Shown here: positions 1 to 6,607 of the stretch, piece by piece
Position numbering within the stretch: the stretch's first letter is position 1
How the letters are laid out: every line of letters begins with the position of its first letter
NCBI GenBank assembly: GCA_048569615.1
Contig: JBLIRK010000061.1
Span: 1-12,382, forward strand
Length of the DNA stretch: 12,382 nt
Direction of reading: 5' to 3'
DNA from: JAYEPK01 sp048569615
GTDB taxonomy: Archaea > Thermoplasmatota > Penumbrarchaeia > Penumbrarchaeales > Penumbrarchaeaceae
The notes under the pieces: generated by a model
Database searches by the model: none
What the model saw: the letters and a program-made list of their open reading frames with translations, nothing else
What the model was told of the DNA's origin: nothing
Program-made: the position numbers and the translations under genes

Positions 1-846
1 GGTCGCGGCCTGCCCTTCATCGCCCAGCACCGGCAGACGAGGAAGATCGGGCGCCCCCGCATCGTACATGCCCACTTCGATCACATAGGTATTATTCCTT
101 ATTTTAAACGCCGCCGGCCCGGGATAGAGATATATGCTTCCGCTCGGGCCTGGGAAATCCTTGAGACACAGAAGGCGATCAACACAATCAACACCTTCAG
201 CAGGGACATCGCACGGCAGATGGGGAGGGAGTCGATCTACAGGACCTGCGATCCGGCGTGGAGAGACGACATCACGGGGATAGCGGTTTCGGAGGGAGAT
301 GAGATTGATTTAGGGAATATGGCTGTGCGTATTCTTGAAACGCCGGGCCATTCTTCCTGCTCCACATCCGCCTATGTAAGCGATCTAAAGGCGCTCTTTC
401 CGTCGGACGGCGTGGGTATTCCCTACAGGTCCTCGACAGTCATATCAGCCAACTCCAATTTCACCAGATACCAGGAGAGTCTCCATAGACTGAAGAACCT
501 CGATATGGGACTGAAACCGGGGGTGACCTCCTACCACATCAACAAGCTGGAGAAGAAGGAGCTCATCAAATCATTCCAGGACGGGATGTACCGCAAGTTC
601 TTCATATTCGAAGAGAAGGTGGAGCTCAAGATAGCCCTGAGCGACCTCCAGTCACTTATCGTGAACATAATCCAGGAGGAGCCCGGCATCTCCCAGATAG
701 ACCTCTCCAAGACCATAGGGAAGAGCAAGGTGGTCGTCAACTACCACGTGAGATTCCTCCGGGATCTGGGCCTGCTCAAGCTGGAAAGGGACGGGAGGAT
801 GACCCACTGTTTCCTCACCCCCCAGGGTGCGTATTTCACAGATTGA
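1..846 (+). CDS. MBL-fold metallo-hydrolase fused in frame to a winged-helix regulator (5' partial)
   Basis: The frame is open from the left edge, so the gene is cut at its 5' end; the ATG at 220 is internal. Counting residues from base 1, the first part is a metallo-beta-lactamase domain: the HxHxDH metal motif is HAHFDH at bases 67-84, a third histidine lies in TPGHSSCS (base 349), and the bridging Asp is in SDGVG (base 406). These groups bind the two-metal centre in hydrolases of this fold. The expected final His ligand after 'LKNLD' is missing. From about residue 171 (base ~511) the protein becomes a DNA-binding regulator: the end of one winged helix (GVTSYHINKLEKKEL, wing GMYRKFF) and then a complete second one (EEPGISQIDLSKTIG, VVNYHVRFLRDLGLL, wing RDGRMTHCF). 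The first winged helix lacks its leading helices. Both halves are therefore truncated at one point, which suggests a deletion or assembly join, not an evolved fusion. Arg codons are largely CGC/CGG early in the MBL half but AGG/AGA-rich in the regulator and its downstream neighbour. Substrate and target genes are unknown. Confidence 0.75.
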   Translation, partial: GRGLPFIAQHRQTRKIGRPRIVHAHFDHIGIIPYFKRRRPGIEIYASARAWEILETQKAINTINTFSRDIARQMGRESIYRTCDPAWRDDITGIAVSEGDEIDLGNMAVRILETPGHSSCSTSAYVSDLKALFPSDGVGIPYRSSTVISANSNFTRYQESLHRLKNLDMGLKPGVTSYHINKLEKKELIKSFQDGMYRKFFIFEEKVELKIALSDLQSLIVNIIQEEPGISQIDLSKTIGKSKVVVNYHVRFLRDLGLLKLERDGRMTHCFLTPQGAYFTD

Positions 847-860
847 GCCCGTTAGCGTTC

Positions 861-870
861 TTTTTTTTTT
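861..870 (+). terminator. T10 tract terminator after the regulator gene
   Basis: Ten consecutive T residues start 14 bases after the stop codon of the regulator frame. No convincing stem precedes them. Archaeal RNA polymerase terminates at T-rich tracts without a hairpin, so this is the likely 3' end of the upstream transcript. Confidence 0.6.
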
Positions 871-884
871 AGAGGCTCGATATT

Positions 885-948
885 GGTAAAGTTACCGTAC
901 CAGAACGGTTTAATAATGGTATTAAGGACGTACCAAGGCGGTTATAAG
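885..948 (+). promoter_or_regulatory. Promoter region of the SBBP/FN3 gene with tandem 15-bp direct repeats
   Basis: Two near-identical 15-mers, CGTACCAGAACGGTT (896-910) and CGTACCAAGGCGGTT (929-943), match at 12 of 15 positions and start 33 bp apart, about three helical turns. Each runs directly into a TATA-like stretch: TTTAATAAT (909-917) and TTATAAG (942-948). Just upstream is a perfect inverted repeat, GGTAA-AG-TTACC (885-896), and the first 15-mer lies within an ACCGT/ACGGT inverted pair (894-909). The second TATA box would place the start of transcription near 970, about 15 bases before the ATG at 985. Tandem regulator sites are the likeliest reading; the regulator is not identified. 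Confidence 0.5.
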
Positions 949-984
949 CCGACAAGGCCTCGTTCCGAAGCAGGTAGTGATACT

Positions 985-3900
985 ATGAGGAACAGACTTG
1001 GTAATATTATGGGATTCATGCCATTACTGGTTATTGGCATGATGCTCGGGGCGCCGGCTTTCTTGTTCTTGAATACCGCGGGCGTCTCCGGCATGTATTA
1101 CGGTGGAACGAACTCCATGATCGATTTCTATGGAGAGCTGGATGGGGCCCCAGTTGACGGGTTCATAGAGAACGGAGGTCAATGGGACGAGAGCATAAGG
1201 TTCATCGCCAGGGCCGACTTCGGCCACATAGCCATCGGGGACGGCTTCGTGATCCTGAACATAATCAAGAGGCCCGCCGGTGGAGAGGACGGCAAAATGG
1301 ATGACATCATATTCGGCTCCATCATCAAAATGGTATTCGAAGGGGCCAACGATGCCGAACCTACTGGTTTGGAGCCCTTCGGGTACAAGACCAATTTCTT
1401 CATCGGAAAGGACCAGGCCAAATGGAGCACGGACCTTGATACGTTCTCCAAGGTGGTCTATCAGGATCTATGGGATGGGATAGACCTTGTTTACACTTCT
1501 GGAGAGCAGGGGCTGAAATACGAATACATCTGCAGACCTGGTTCGGATCCCTCCGAGATATCATTCCATTTCGAGGGGGCCGATTCAGTGAAGATAGAAG
1601 ATGACAGCCTGGAGATCATGACGCCGATAGGCGTGACGGTGACCGACGGAGGGCTCAAGACCTTCTATCAGGGCTCCCCCTCCTCCGGGATCGATGTGGA
1701 ATTCTCATTGAAGGAAGACGGATCGGTCTGTTTCAATGTACCTGAATACGACAGGATGAGGACCCTGATCATTGATCCCTTCATCTTCTGTACTTATATC
1801 GGCGGTGTTCTCCAAGAAGGGCAGGTCTTCATGACCACCGATGCAGACGGGAACATTTACCTTGCGGGATTCACATCATCCATGGACTTCCCCGTTACGA
1901 TCGGATCCTTCCAAACAAGGTTAAGCGACCAGGCCGACGGGTTCGTGATGAAGATGAAGCCAGACGGGTCCGCTCCCATCTTCTCGACCTACATCGGAGG
2001 TTCGGGATGGGAAGATATCAGAGGAATATACGTTGATACTGATACCGACATCTACATCACGGGATCCACTGATTCCAGGAACTTCCCCACGACAAAGGGG
2101 GCCTTCAACGAGACGATGAACAACTATACAGCCGATTACACCACTGACCTCGTGGTGGTCAAGCTGGATTCCACAGGATCCCAGCTTATCTATTCCACAT
2201 ACATCGGAGGTAAATATATTGAGACCATGAACGGAAATGACATGATCATGGTAGACAGAAGGGGGTGTGCGCATGTTGCCGCCGAATCCTTGTCCTCCGA
2301 TTTTCCATTGACAAAGGATGCCTATGATAAATACAACAATGCCTCGGAGATGGGATGGAGATGTGCCAAGGTAGTCCTGTTCAAGCTCACTGCCGACGGA
2401 TCCGACCTTATCTACTCAACTTACATCGGCGGAGAAGGATGGGATTACGCGGCCAGCATGTGGCTTGACGGGAATGGGTGTGTTTACCTCACCGGATCCA
2501 CCGGTTCGTCGGAATTCCCGGTCACACCCGGAGCCTTCGATACCGACCTGGGCTGGAACGATCTGTATCTTCTGAAGTTCGATATAGCCAAGTCCAACCT
2601 CATTTACGGTACCTATTACGGCGGGATGGAATATTCCTGTGTTATGGACATCACCGTCGATGGTGAGGGAAGGGCTTACGTTACGGGGAACACCATGTCC
2701 CCTGATTTTCCAATAACCGAGGATGCTTATAATACGCAAATCAACGGCGAAGAGGACGTATTCGTCACGGCTTTCGATCCGAAAGGCTCCTCCCTCCATT
2801 TCTCCACTTTTGTTGGTGGAGGTTACTCGGAAATGGGCAGGTCCATATATCTTGATGCACAGGGAAATGTCCTCATAGGAGGGAATACAATTTCAGATGA
2901 TTTCCCCAGGACCGTGGGAAGCAAGATACCAGACAGCGATGAGTACGACATCGATGCATTCCTGACCATCCTCAACTCCACGGGCCGGAAGCTGATCTAT
3001 TCGACCATAATCGGCGGAAGCTCCCCGACACGGGACAGCGAGGATATGGCATATTCAATTCTGCCCTACCTGGATGACCAGGTTCTCCTGGCCGGAGCGA
3101 CATCCTCCAGTGATTTCCCGGTCAGTGAGGACTGCTTTGACTCCTCACTCGGAGGAAGCTCCGATTCATTCCTCCTCAGAACATACTTGTCAATGCCTCC
3201 CACGGCTCCACTCAATGTTGGTATCTTACAAGGGGATGGCTTCCTCAACCTCTCCTGGGACGTCCCTGAGGACGACGGAGGAATGCCCATCACGGAATAT
3301 CTTGTATACAGAGGGGACAGGGAGGACGGACTGAAGCTCTACAGCGAAGACCTTGCAAAGACATATTTTGTCGATGAGGAACTGGAAATGGGGAAAAGGT
3401 ATTACTATACCGTTCAGGCCGTGAACGGGATGGGGCCGGGCAAGATGTCGGAGATCGTCTCCGAAAAGGCCGTATGCTCCCCCACACCGCCACAGCACCT
3501 GAGAATTGAGGAGGAATCCGGTCAAATCACCCTTACCTGGATGCCATCCTACTTCGACGGAGCGCTCAAACTGCAGGGCTACAGGCTCTACAAGCATACC
3601 GACGGTCAGGAGGAGCCAGAGATCATCGAGCTCCCGGATATCCAGCTGGAATACACGGACAAGAATGTCCTTGACGGGACCAACTATTCCTATTATGTTA
3701 CAGCATACAATGATATCGGAGAGTCCGGACCCTCGAATGTCAAATGGAGCATCCCGATGGGTCTGCCTTCTCCTCCGGTCAATCTCACAGCATTCAGCGG
3801 GAACGGTTTCGTACTCCTGACTTGGGAATACCCGGCGGATGATGGGGGATCCACTATAGTCAAATACAGGATCTACCAGGGAATTCCATTCGGGGAAGCG

Positions 3901-5445
3901 ATCATCTGGAGATTTATCGACACCTCCGACACTGAATTCAACGATACCCTCGTCCAGATCGGAAAGGAATACCGCTACTACGTGACTGCCATCAATGAGG
4001 AAGGAGAGTCCCTTTCCTCAAATGCGGTGACCGGTATGCCGAGCTGCGAGCCTTCCCCTCCAGAGAACGTCGAATCCGTGGAAGGAAACGGATACGTCAT
4101 CGTGTCCTGGTCCGAGCCTTCCTTCCTGGGAGGGCTCGACATCCTGGGCTACAGGCTCTACAGGTCCAGTTCGGGTTCCGCACCAGAAGTCATTGCGGAT
4201 CTGGACCAGGAGACCTTCTTCCTGAAGGATAAGGATGTGGTAAACGGCGGCTCCTACGCCTATTACGTTACTGCTGTGAACTCCTTCGGGGAATCGGAAC
4301 CCTCGGAGAGAGTGGATGGGAATCCGGCCTCGGTGCCCGGGGAGCCTTTATCGGTATCGGTTTCCACCTCTTGCAGGGAGAACCGGATAACATGGGCCGC
4401 TCCCTCCGCAAACGGAGGATCCGCCGTAATTGGTTATTCCATACTCAGGAAGACACAGGCTGGTGAATTCCAGGAGATTGGAACGGTCGGATCTGATACC
4501 AAGGATTACAATGACGAGGATGTGGAGCCGGGAACGATCTACACCTACATCATCAAGGCTGAGAACAGGATGGGTCTTTCCGGACCCAGTGATGATAGGA
4601 CAGTTACCGCTGTTGGAGAGCCCGGATGCCCGTTGGTCGTCGGAATGATCTCCGGTGACGGATATGTCGTCCTTGAATGGTCCTGCCCTGTGAACACCGG
4701 AGGCTGCGACCTTACGGGCATCAGGATATTCAGGACCGATGACAGTGCCCTCGAACCCGCAATGATCAAGGATGCGTTCCCCTCGGATACGACCTACAAT
4801 GATACCGATGTCGAGAACGGAGTGGAATATACCTACTACATCTCCGCTGTTAATCAGTACGGGAATTCGGAGCAGGCAGAGATCGGCTCAGCCGTCCCGC
4901 TGGGGCGCCCCGACGCAGCGTCTGACCTGAAGGCTGTCGTCACCGGAAACAGGGTGGAGCTCTCCTGGAGCGCACCTACGGATGACGGCGGCTGCTGTAT
5001 CCTCCGTTACGAGATATACCGGAAGCTGGGGGATGGACAGTTTGCCCGGATAGCGATCGTTGAAGGGAACGAGCTGAAGTACACCGACAACGAGAACAAG
5101 GGCTCCGGGAAGTACACATACAAGGTCGTCCCCGTAAATGAGATCGGTGCCGCCTCCGGGAGCTCCGAGGTGACGGCAGAAGTCAAGGAGGTCGATGAAA
5201 AGGGCAGCTTCGTCGAGGACCAGCTGGGGCTGATGATAACGGTTCCCATAATCCTGCTTCTCCTGGTGCTTGTGATCCTCATCCTTTCGAGAAACAGAAA
5301 GAACGGGAACGGTGTGGATCCGGTTCCATCCCCCGCCTATACAGAAGATGAGATGATCGGGTACCAGCAGACCTACGAAGGCCCCATGGAGGGGTACGAG
5401 AACGCAGCCAATGGCTACGGTGACCCCAACTTCGGGCAGGAGTAG
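985..5445 (+). CDS. Giant surface protein: seven-blade SBBP propeller, seven FN3 domains, C-terminal membrane anchor
   Basis: Secreted, membrane-anchored archaeal surface protein of 1,486 residues. I chose the ATG at 985 because it has an AGGT-type ribosome site (972-975) and fits the promoter; a TTG at 883 in the same frame would add 34 residues with no signal sequence and would start inside the promoter repeats. Residues 1-34 are a signal peptide (hydrophobic MPLLVIGMMLGAPAFLFL). Residues ~58-265 are the domain that precedes SBBP propellers (FIENGGQW, YKTNFFIG, WDGIDLVY; DUF7948 as I recall). Seven SBBP blades begin at about residues 268, 333, 403, 477, 541, 606 and 672, each opening with (F/Y)STYIGG or a variant and containing a G-T-(D/E)FP-type turn. 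Seven FN3 domains start at about 737, 835, 930, 1025, 1120, 1215 and 1311, a 95-98-residue period, with YYVTAVN strands and DGG loops. A membrane helix lies at ~1414-1434, followed by a basic stop-transfer RNRK and a Tyr/Gly/Glu-rich tail of about 50 residues. Role inferred: adhesion, S-layer association or cell contact. The ligand is unknown. Confidence 0.9.
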   Translation: MRNRLGNIMGFMPLLVIGMMLGAPAFLFLNTAGVSGMYYGGTNSMIDFYGELDGAPVDGFIENGGQWDESIRFIARADFGHIAIGDGFVILNIIKRPAGGEDGKMDDIIFGSIIKMVFEGANDAEPTGLEPFGYKTNFFIGKDQAKWSTDLDTFSKVVYQDLWDGIDLVYTSGEQGLKYEYICRPGSDPSEISFHFEGADSVKIEDDSLEIMTPIGVTVTDGGLKTFYQGSPSSGIDVEFSLKEDGSVCFNVPEYDRMRTLIIDPFIFCTYIGGVLQEGQVFMTTDADGNIYLAGFTSSMDFPVTIGSFQTRLSDQADGFVMKMKPDGSAPIFSTYIGGSGWEDIRGIYVDTDTDIYITGSTDSRNFPTTKGAFNETMNNYTADYTTDLVVVKLDSTGSQLIYSTYIGGKYIETMNGNDMIMVDRRGCAHVAAESLSSDFPLTKDAYDKYNNASEMGWRCAKVVLFKLTADGSDLIYSTYIGGEGWDYAASMWLDGNGCVYLTGSTGSSEFPVTPGAFDTDLGWNDLYLLKFDIAKSNLIYGTYYGGMEYSCVMDITVDGEGRAYVTGNTMSPDFPITEDAYNTQINGEEDVFVTAFDPKGSSLHFSTFVGGGYSEMGRSIYLDAQGNVLIGGNTISDDFPRTVGSKIPDSDEYDIDAFLTILNSTGRKLIYSTIIGGSSPTRDSEDMAYSILPYLDDQVLLAGATSSSDFPVSEDCFDSSLGGSSDSFLLRTYLSMPPTAPLNVGILQGDGFLNLSWDVPEDDGGMPITEYLVYRGDREDGLKLYSEDLAKTYFVDEELEMGKRYYYTVQAVNGMGPGKMSEIVSEKAVCSPTPPQHLRIEEESGQITLTWMPSYFDGALKLQGYRLYKHTDGQEEPEIIELPDIQLEYTDKNVLDGTNYSYYVTAYNDIGESGPSNVKWSIPMGLPSPPVNLTAFSGNGFVLLTWEYPADDGGSTIVKYRIYQGIPFGEAIIWRFIDTSDTEFNDTLVQIGKEYRYYVTAINEEGESLSSNAVTGMPSCEPSPPENVESVEGNGYVIVSWSEPSFLGGLDILGYRLYRSSSGSAPEVIADLDQETFFLKDKDVVNGGSYAYYVTAVNSFGESEPSERVDGNPASVPGEPLSVSVSTSCRENRITWAAPSANGGSAVIGYSILRKTQAGEFQEIGTVGSDTKDYNDEDVEPGTIYTYIIKAENRMGLSGPSDDRTVTAVGEPGCPLVVGMISGDGYVVLEWSCPVNTGGCDLTGIRIFRTDDSALEPAMIKDAFPSDTTYNDTDVENGVEYTYYISAVNQYGNSEQAEIGSAVPLGRPDAASDLKAVVTGNRVELSWSAPTDDGGCCILRYEIYRKLGDGQFARIAIVEGNELKYTDNENKGSGKYTYKVVPVNEIGAASGSSEVTAEVKEVDEKGSFVEDQLGLMITVPIILLLLVLVILILSRNRKNGNGVDPVPSPAYTEDEMIGYQQTYEGPMEGYENAANGYGDPNFGQE

Positions 5446-5489
5446 AGAGTATTAAAGAGAGAGAGGAAAATAGTGAGATGTACGCCCTA

Positions 5490-5527
5490 GGGCAGGGGAG
5501 CATCGCCCTCCCCTGCCCGTTTTTTTT
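5490..5527 (+). terminator. Strong hairpin plus T8 terminator of the surface-protein gene
   Basis: A perfect 11-bp GC-rich stem, GGGCAGGGGAG (5490-5500) with CTCCCCTGCCC (5508-5518), has a 7-base loop and is followed by G and eight T residues. It lies 44 bases past the stop codon, between convergent genes. It looks like a bacterial intrinsic terminator. The upstream arm overlaps a second palindrome, GCCCTAGGGC (5484-5493), which could form a competing fold. Confidence 0.85.
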
Positions 5528-5573
5528 CATTCCGCTATAACGAACGTTAGGCCATCGCCTTGGCATTCGATCA

Positions 5574-5587
5574 ACTTAAAAAATTAA
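5574..5587 (-). terminator. Possible T-tract terminator of the small winged-helix gene
   Basis: On the minus strand about 38 bases beyond the stop codon at 5625 the sequence reads TTAATTTTTTAAG, a T6 run. Short T runs can terminate archaeal transcripts. No stem accompanies it, so the call rests on position and base content alone. Confidence 0.35.
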
Positions 5588-5624
5588 CGGTGGATCCTCA
5601 TAAGTTTGGACGAACCCGGCGGAC

Positions 5625-5861
5625 TCAAGTGTCCTTGCCCGGTATTATGAAATAGGAAGCGGATTTCTCCCTGGCCTTGCGTTTCACGATGTTTTTTCCG
5701 ACAAGCTCCTGGAGAGCGTTCATCACGTTGTTCTTTGCCATCTTCAGGTGCGGATGTGCGATCACATCCGCGCTCTGTCCCTTTTCCTCGCCCACGTATC
5801 CGTGGTCCTTCATATACCTGTAGACCTTCTCCGCATTTGGAGACATCTTAACCTGGTTCAT
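5625..5861 (-). CDS. Small winged-helix DNA-binding protein
   Basis: A 78-residue basic protein. The start at 5861 (MNQVKMSPNAEKVY) is chosen because the minus strand carries AGGAGGTG (5868-5875) exactly six bases upstream, a near-perfect ribosome site. The frame could be read from an ATG at 5903, adding 14 residues, but that codon has no ribosome site. The fold reads as one winged helix: helix 1 PNAEKVYRYMKDHG, helix 2 SADVIAHPHL, recognition helix KNNVMNALQELVGKN, then a basic wing IVKRKAREKSASYFII. This layout matches single-domain archaeal regulators, but I cannot assign a named family. It lies convergent with the surface-protein gene and downstream of a separate promoter (TATA near 5930). 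Its target genes are unknown; the neighbouring acetyltransferase and transporter are candidates only by proximity. Confidence 0.7.
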   Translation of the reverse strand: MNQVKMSPNAEKVYRYMKDHGYVGEEKGQSADVIAHPHLKMAKNNVMNALQELVGKNIVKRKAREKSASYFIIPGKDT

Positions 5862-5928
5862 CTGCGACACCTCCTGAAAGGCATCGATTTCTGGCACTCC
5901 CATCCGATATTTATTCCTTGTTGCGATG

Positions 5929-5938
5929 CTTAAATAGT
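5929..5938 (-). promoter_or_regulatory. TATA box for the small winged-helix gene
   Basis: The minus strand reads CTATTTAAGC here, an archaeal TATA-like element about 70 bases before the ATG at 5861, which predicts a leader of about 45 bases containing the AGGAGGTG site. A second AT-rich element (TTATATATAC, around 5956-5967) lies farther upstream. The surrounding stretch 5904-6000 is very AT-rich and holds no gene. Confidence 0.45.
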
Positions 5939-6008
5939 CATATAAGGTGAAATAATGTATATATAAGGAATTTAAAGAATGCCGTGTACCAAGGGTATGG
6001 ATATTTGT

Positions 6009-6503
6009 TCAGAGGACCTTCTCATACCGTTGAGCGGTGAACCTGCCGCCCCATTTGTTCTGCTCCTGGGATTCCTCCACCAGCTTGAATCCATAGAGTT
6101 CGTAGAGCCTTGCAGCATCTTTCAGGATGCTCTCGGTGAACAGGAATATGGATGAATAACCACAGCCCTTTGCAAAATCGATTGCATCTTCCATCAGCTT
6201 CCTGCCCAGACCCCTTCCTCTGACATCGGGATGGAGGAGCAGCCATCTGAGCTGGGCCACCTCCACGGAGCGCTCCATGATGCCTATGCAGCCGACGATC
6301 CTTCCATCCTTCTCGACTATCCAGAGCCTCTTCCTCTCGGATTCGTGCCTGAGGAATTCCGCGAATGTGTCGGCAACGTAGGATTCGAATATTGTATCGA
6401 AACCGTATTCCTCGAAATAGACAGTGCCGTGAAGATGGATCAGACATCCCGCATCCCCGGGCCGGATATCATTCCGTATCATCATACCTTCAACATCATC
6501 CAT
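6009..6503 (-). CDS. GNAT-family N-acetyltransferase
   Basis: A 164-residue protein of the Gcn5-related N-acetyltransferase fold, which moves an acetyl group from acetyl-CoA to an amine on a small molecule or protein. Seen in the sequence: the opening IRPGDAGCLIHLHGTVY with EEYGFDTIFE, a region typical of the GNAT domain that in other organisms is found fused to MarR regulators; the central strand VAQLRWLLLHP; the acetyl-CoA pyrophosphate loop VRGRGLGRKL (residues ~94-103); and the late DAARLYELYGFKLVEE segment, in which Tyr134 is the likely general acid. The length is normal for a stand-alone GNAT domain, and no MarR part is attached. The start is ATG at 6503, with GGAGAT ten bases upstream; internal ATGs at residues 7-8 are alternatives. 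It is 104 bp downstream of the transporter operon and probably has its own promoter. Substrate unknown. Confidence 0.85.
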   Translation of the reverse strand: MDDVEGMMIRNDIRPGDAGCLIHLHGTVYFEEYGFDTIFESYVADTFAEFLRHESERKRLWIVEKDGRIVGCIGIMERSVEVAQLRWLLLHPDVRGRGLGRKLMEDAIDFAKGCGYSSIFLFTESILKDAARLYELYGFKLVEESQEQNKWGGRFTAQRYEKVL

Positions 6504-6570
6504 CCGAATTCATATCTCCCTTACATGGCCGCATTGCGGACCGAATACCACTTGGGAATCCGAATGATGT

Positions 6571-6598
6571 CCTATCTGAATATATTTTTCCAGATAGG
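6571..6598 (-). promoter_or_regulatory. 8-bp inverted repeat enclosing an A/T-rich TATA-like core upstream of the acetyltransferase
   Basis: CCTATCTG (6571-6578) and CAGATAGG (6591-6598) are perfect inverted arms around a 12-base A/T core containing AATATATT. On the minus strand the core would be a TATA box, with transcription starting near 6555 and a leader of about 50 bases to the acetyltransferase ATG. Arms flanking the TATA core suggest an operator. The alternative is a hairpin at the 3' end of the permease mRNA, but no T tract follows it. Confidence 0.4.
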
Positions 6599-6607
6599 GA
6601 TTGCCCA

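Noticed and set aside
97..219. Minus-strand open frame continuing leftward from 219, reading protein-like (LYPGPAAFKIRNN and similar)
   Set aside because: The plus strand here encodes clear MBL sequence (IIPYFKRRRPGIEIY, then WEILETQKAIN), so beyond about base 95 the antisense reading is a shadow. Only the first ~90 bases are kept as a possible separate piece.
883..984. TTG start at 883 for the surface protein, adding 34 residues
   Set aside because: It would start inside the promoter repeats, has no ribosome site, and would place a polar stretch before the signal peptide. The ATG at 985 fits both promoter and signal.
1921..3597. Several 100-127-residue minus-strand frames inside the surface-protein gene
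   Set aside because: They are antisense shadows of a repetitive GC-balanced gene whose sense frame has clear SBBP and FN3 repeats.
1780..5190. Possible CRISPR or DNA-level tandem repeat array in the long gene
   Set aside because: The periodicity is at protein level (blades and FN3 domains). DNA copies are diverged and there are no constant repeats with unique spacers.
5862..5903. Upstream ATG at 5903 for the small winged-helix gene
   Set aside because: There is no ribosome site before it, while AGGAGGTG lies six bases before the ATG at 5861. A leaderless start at 5903 remains possible.
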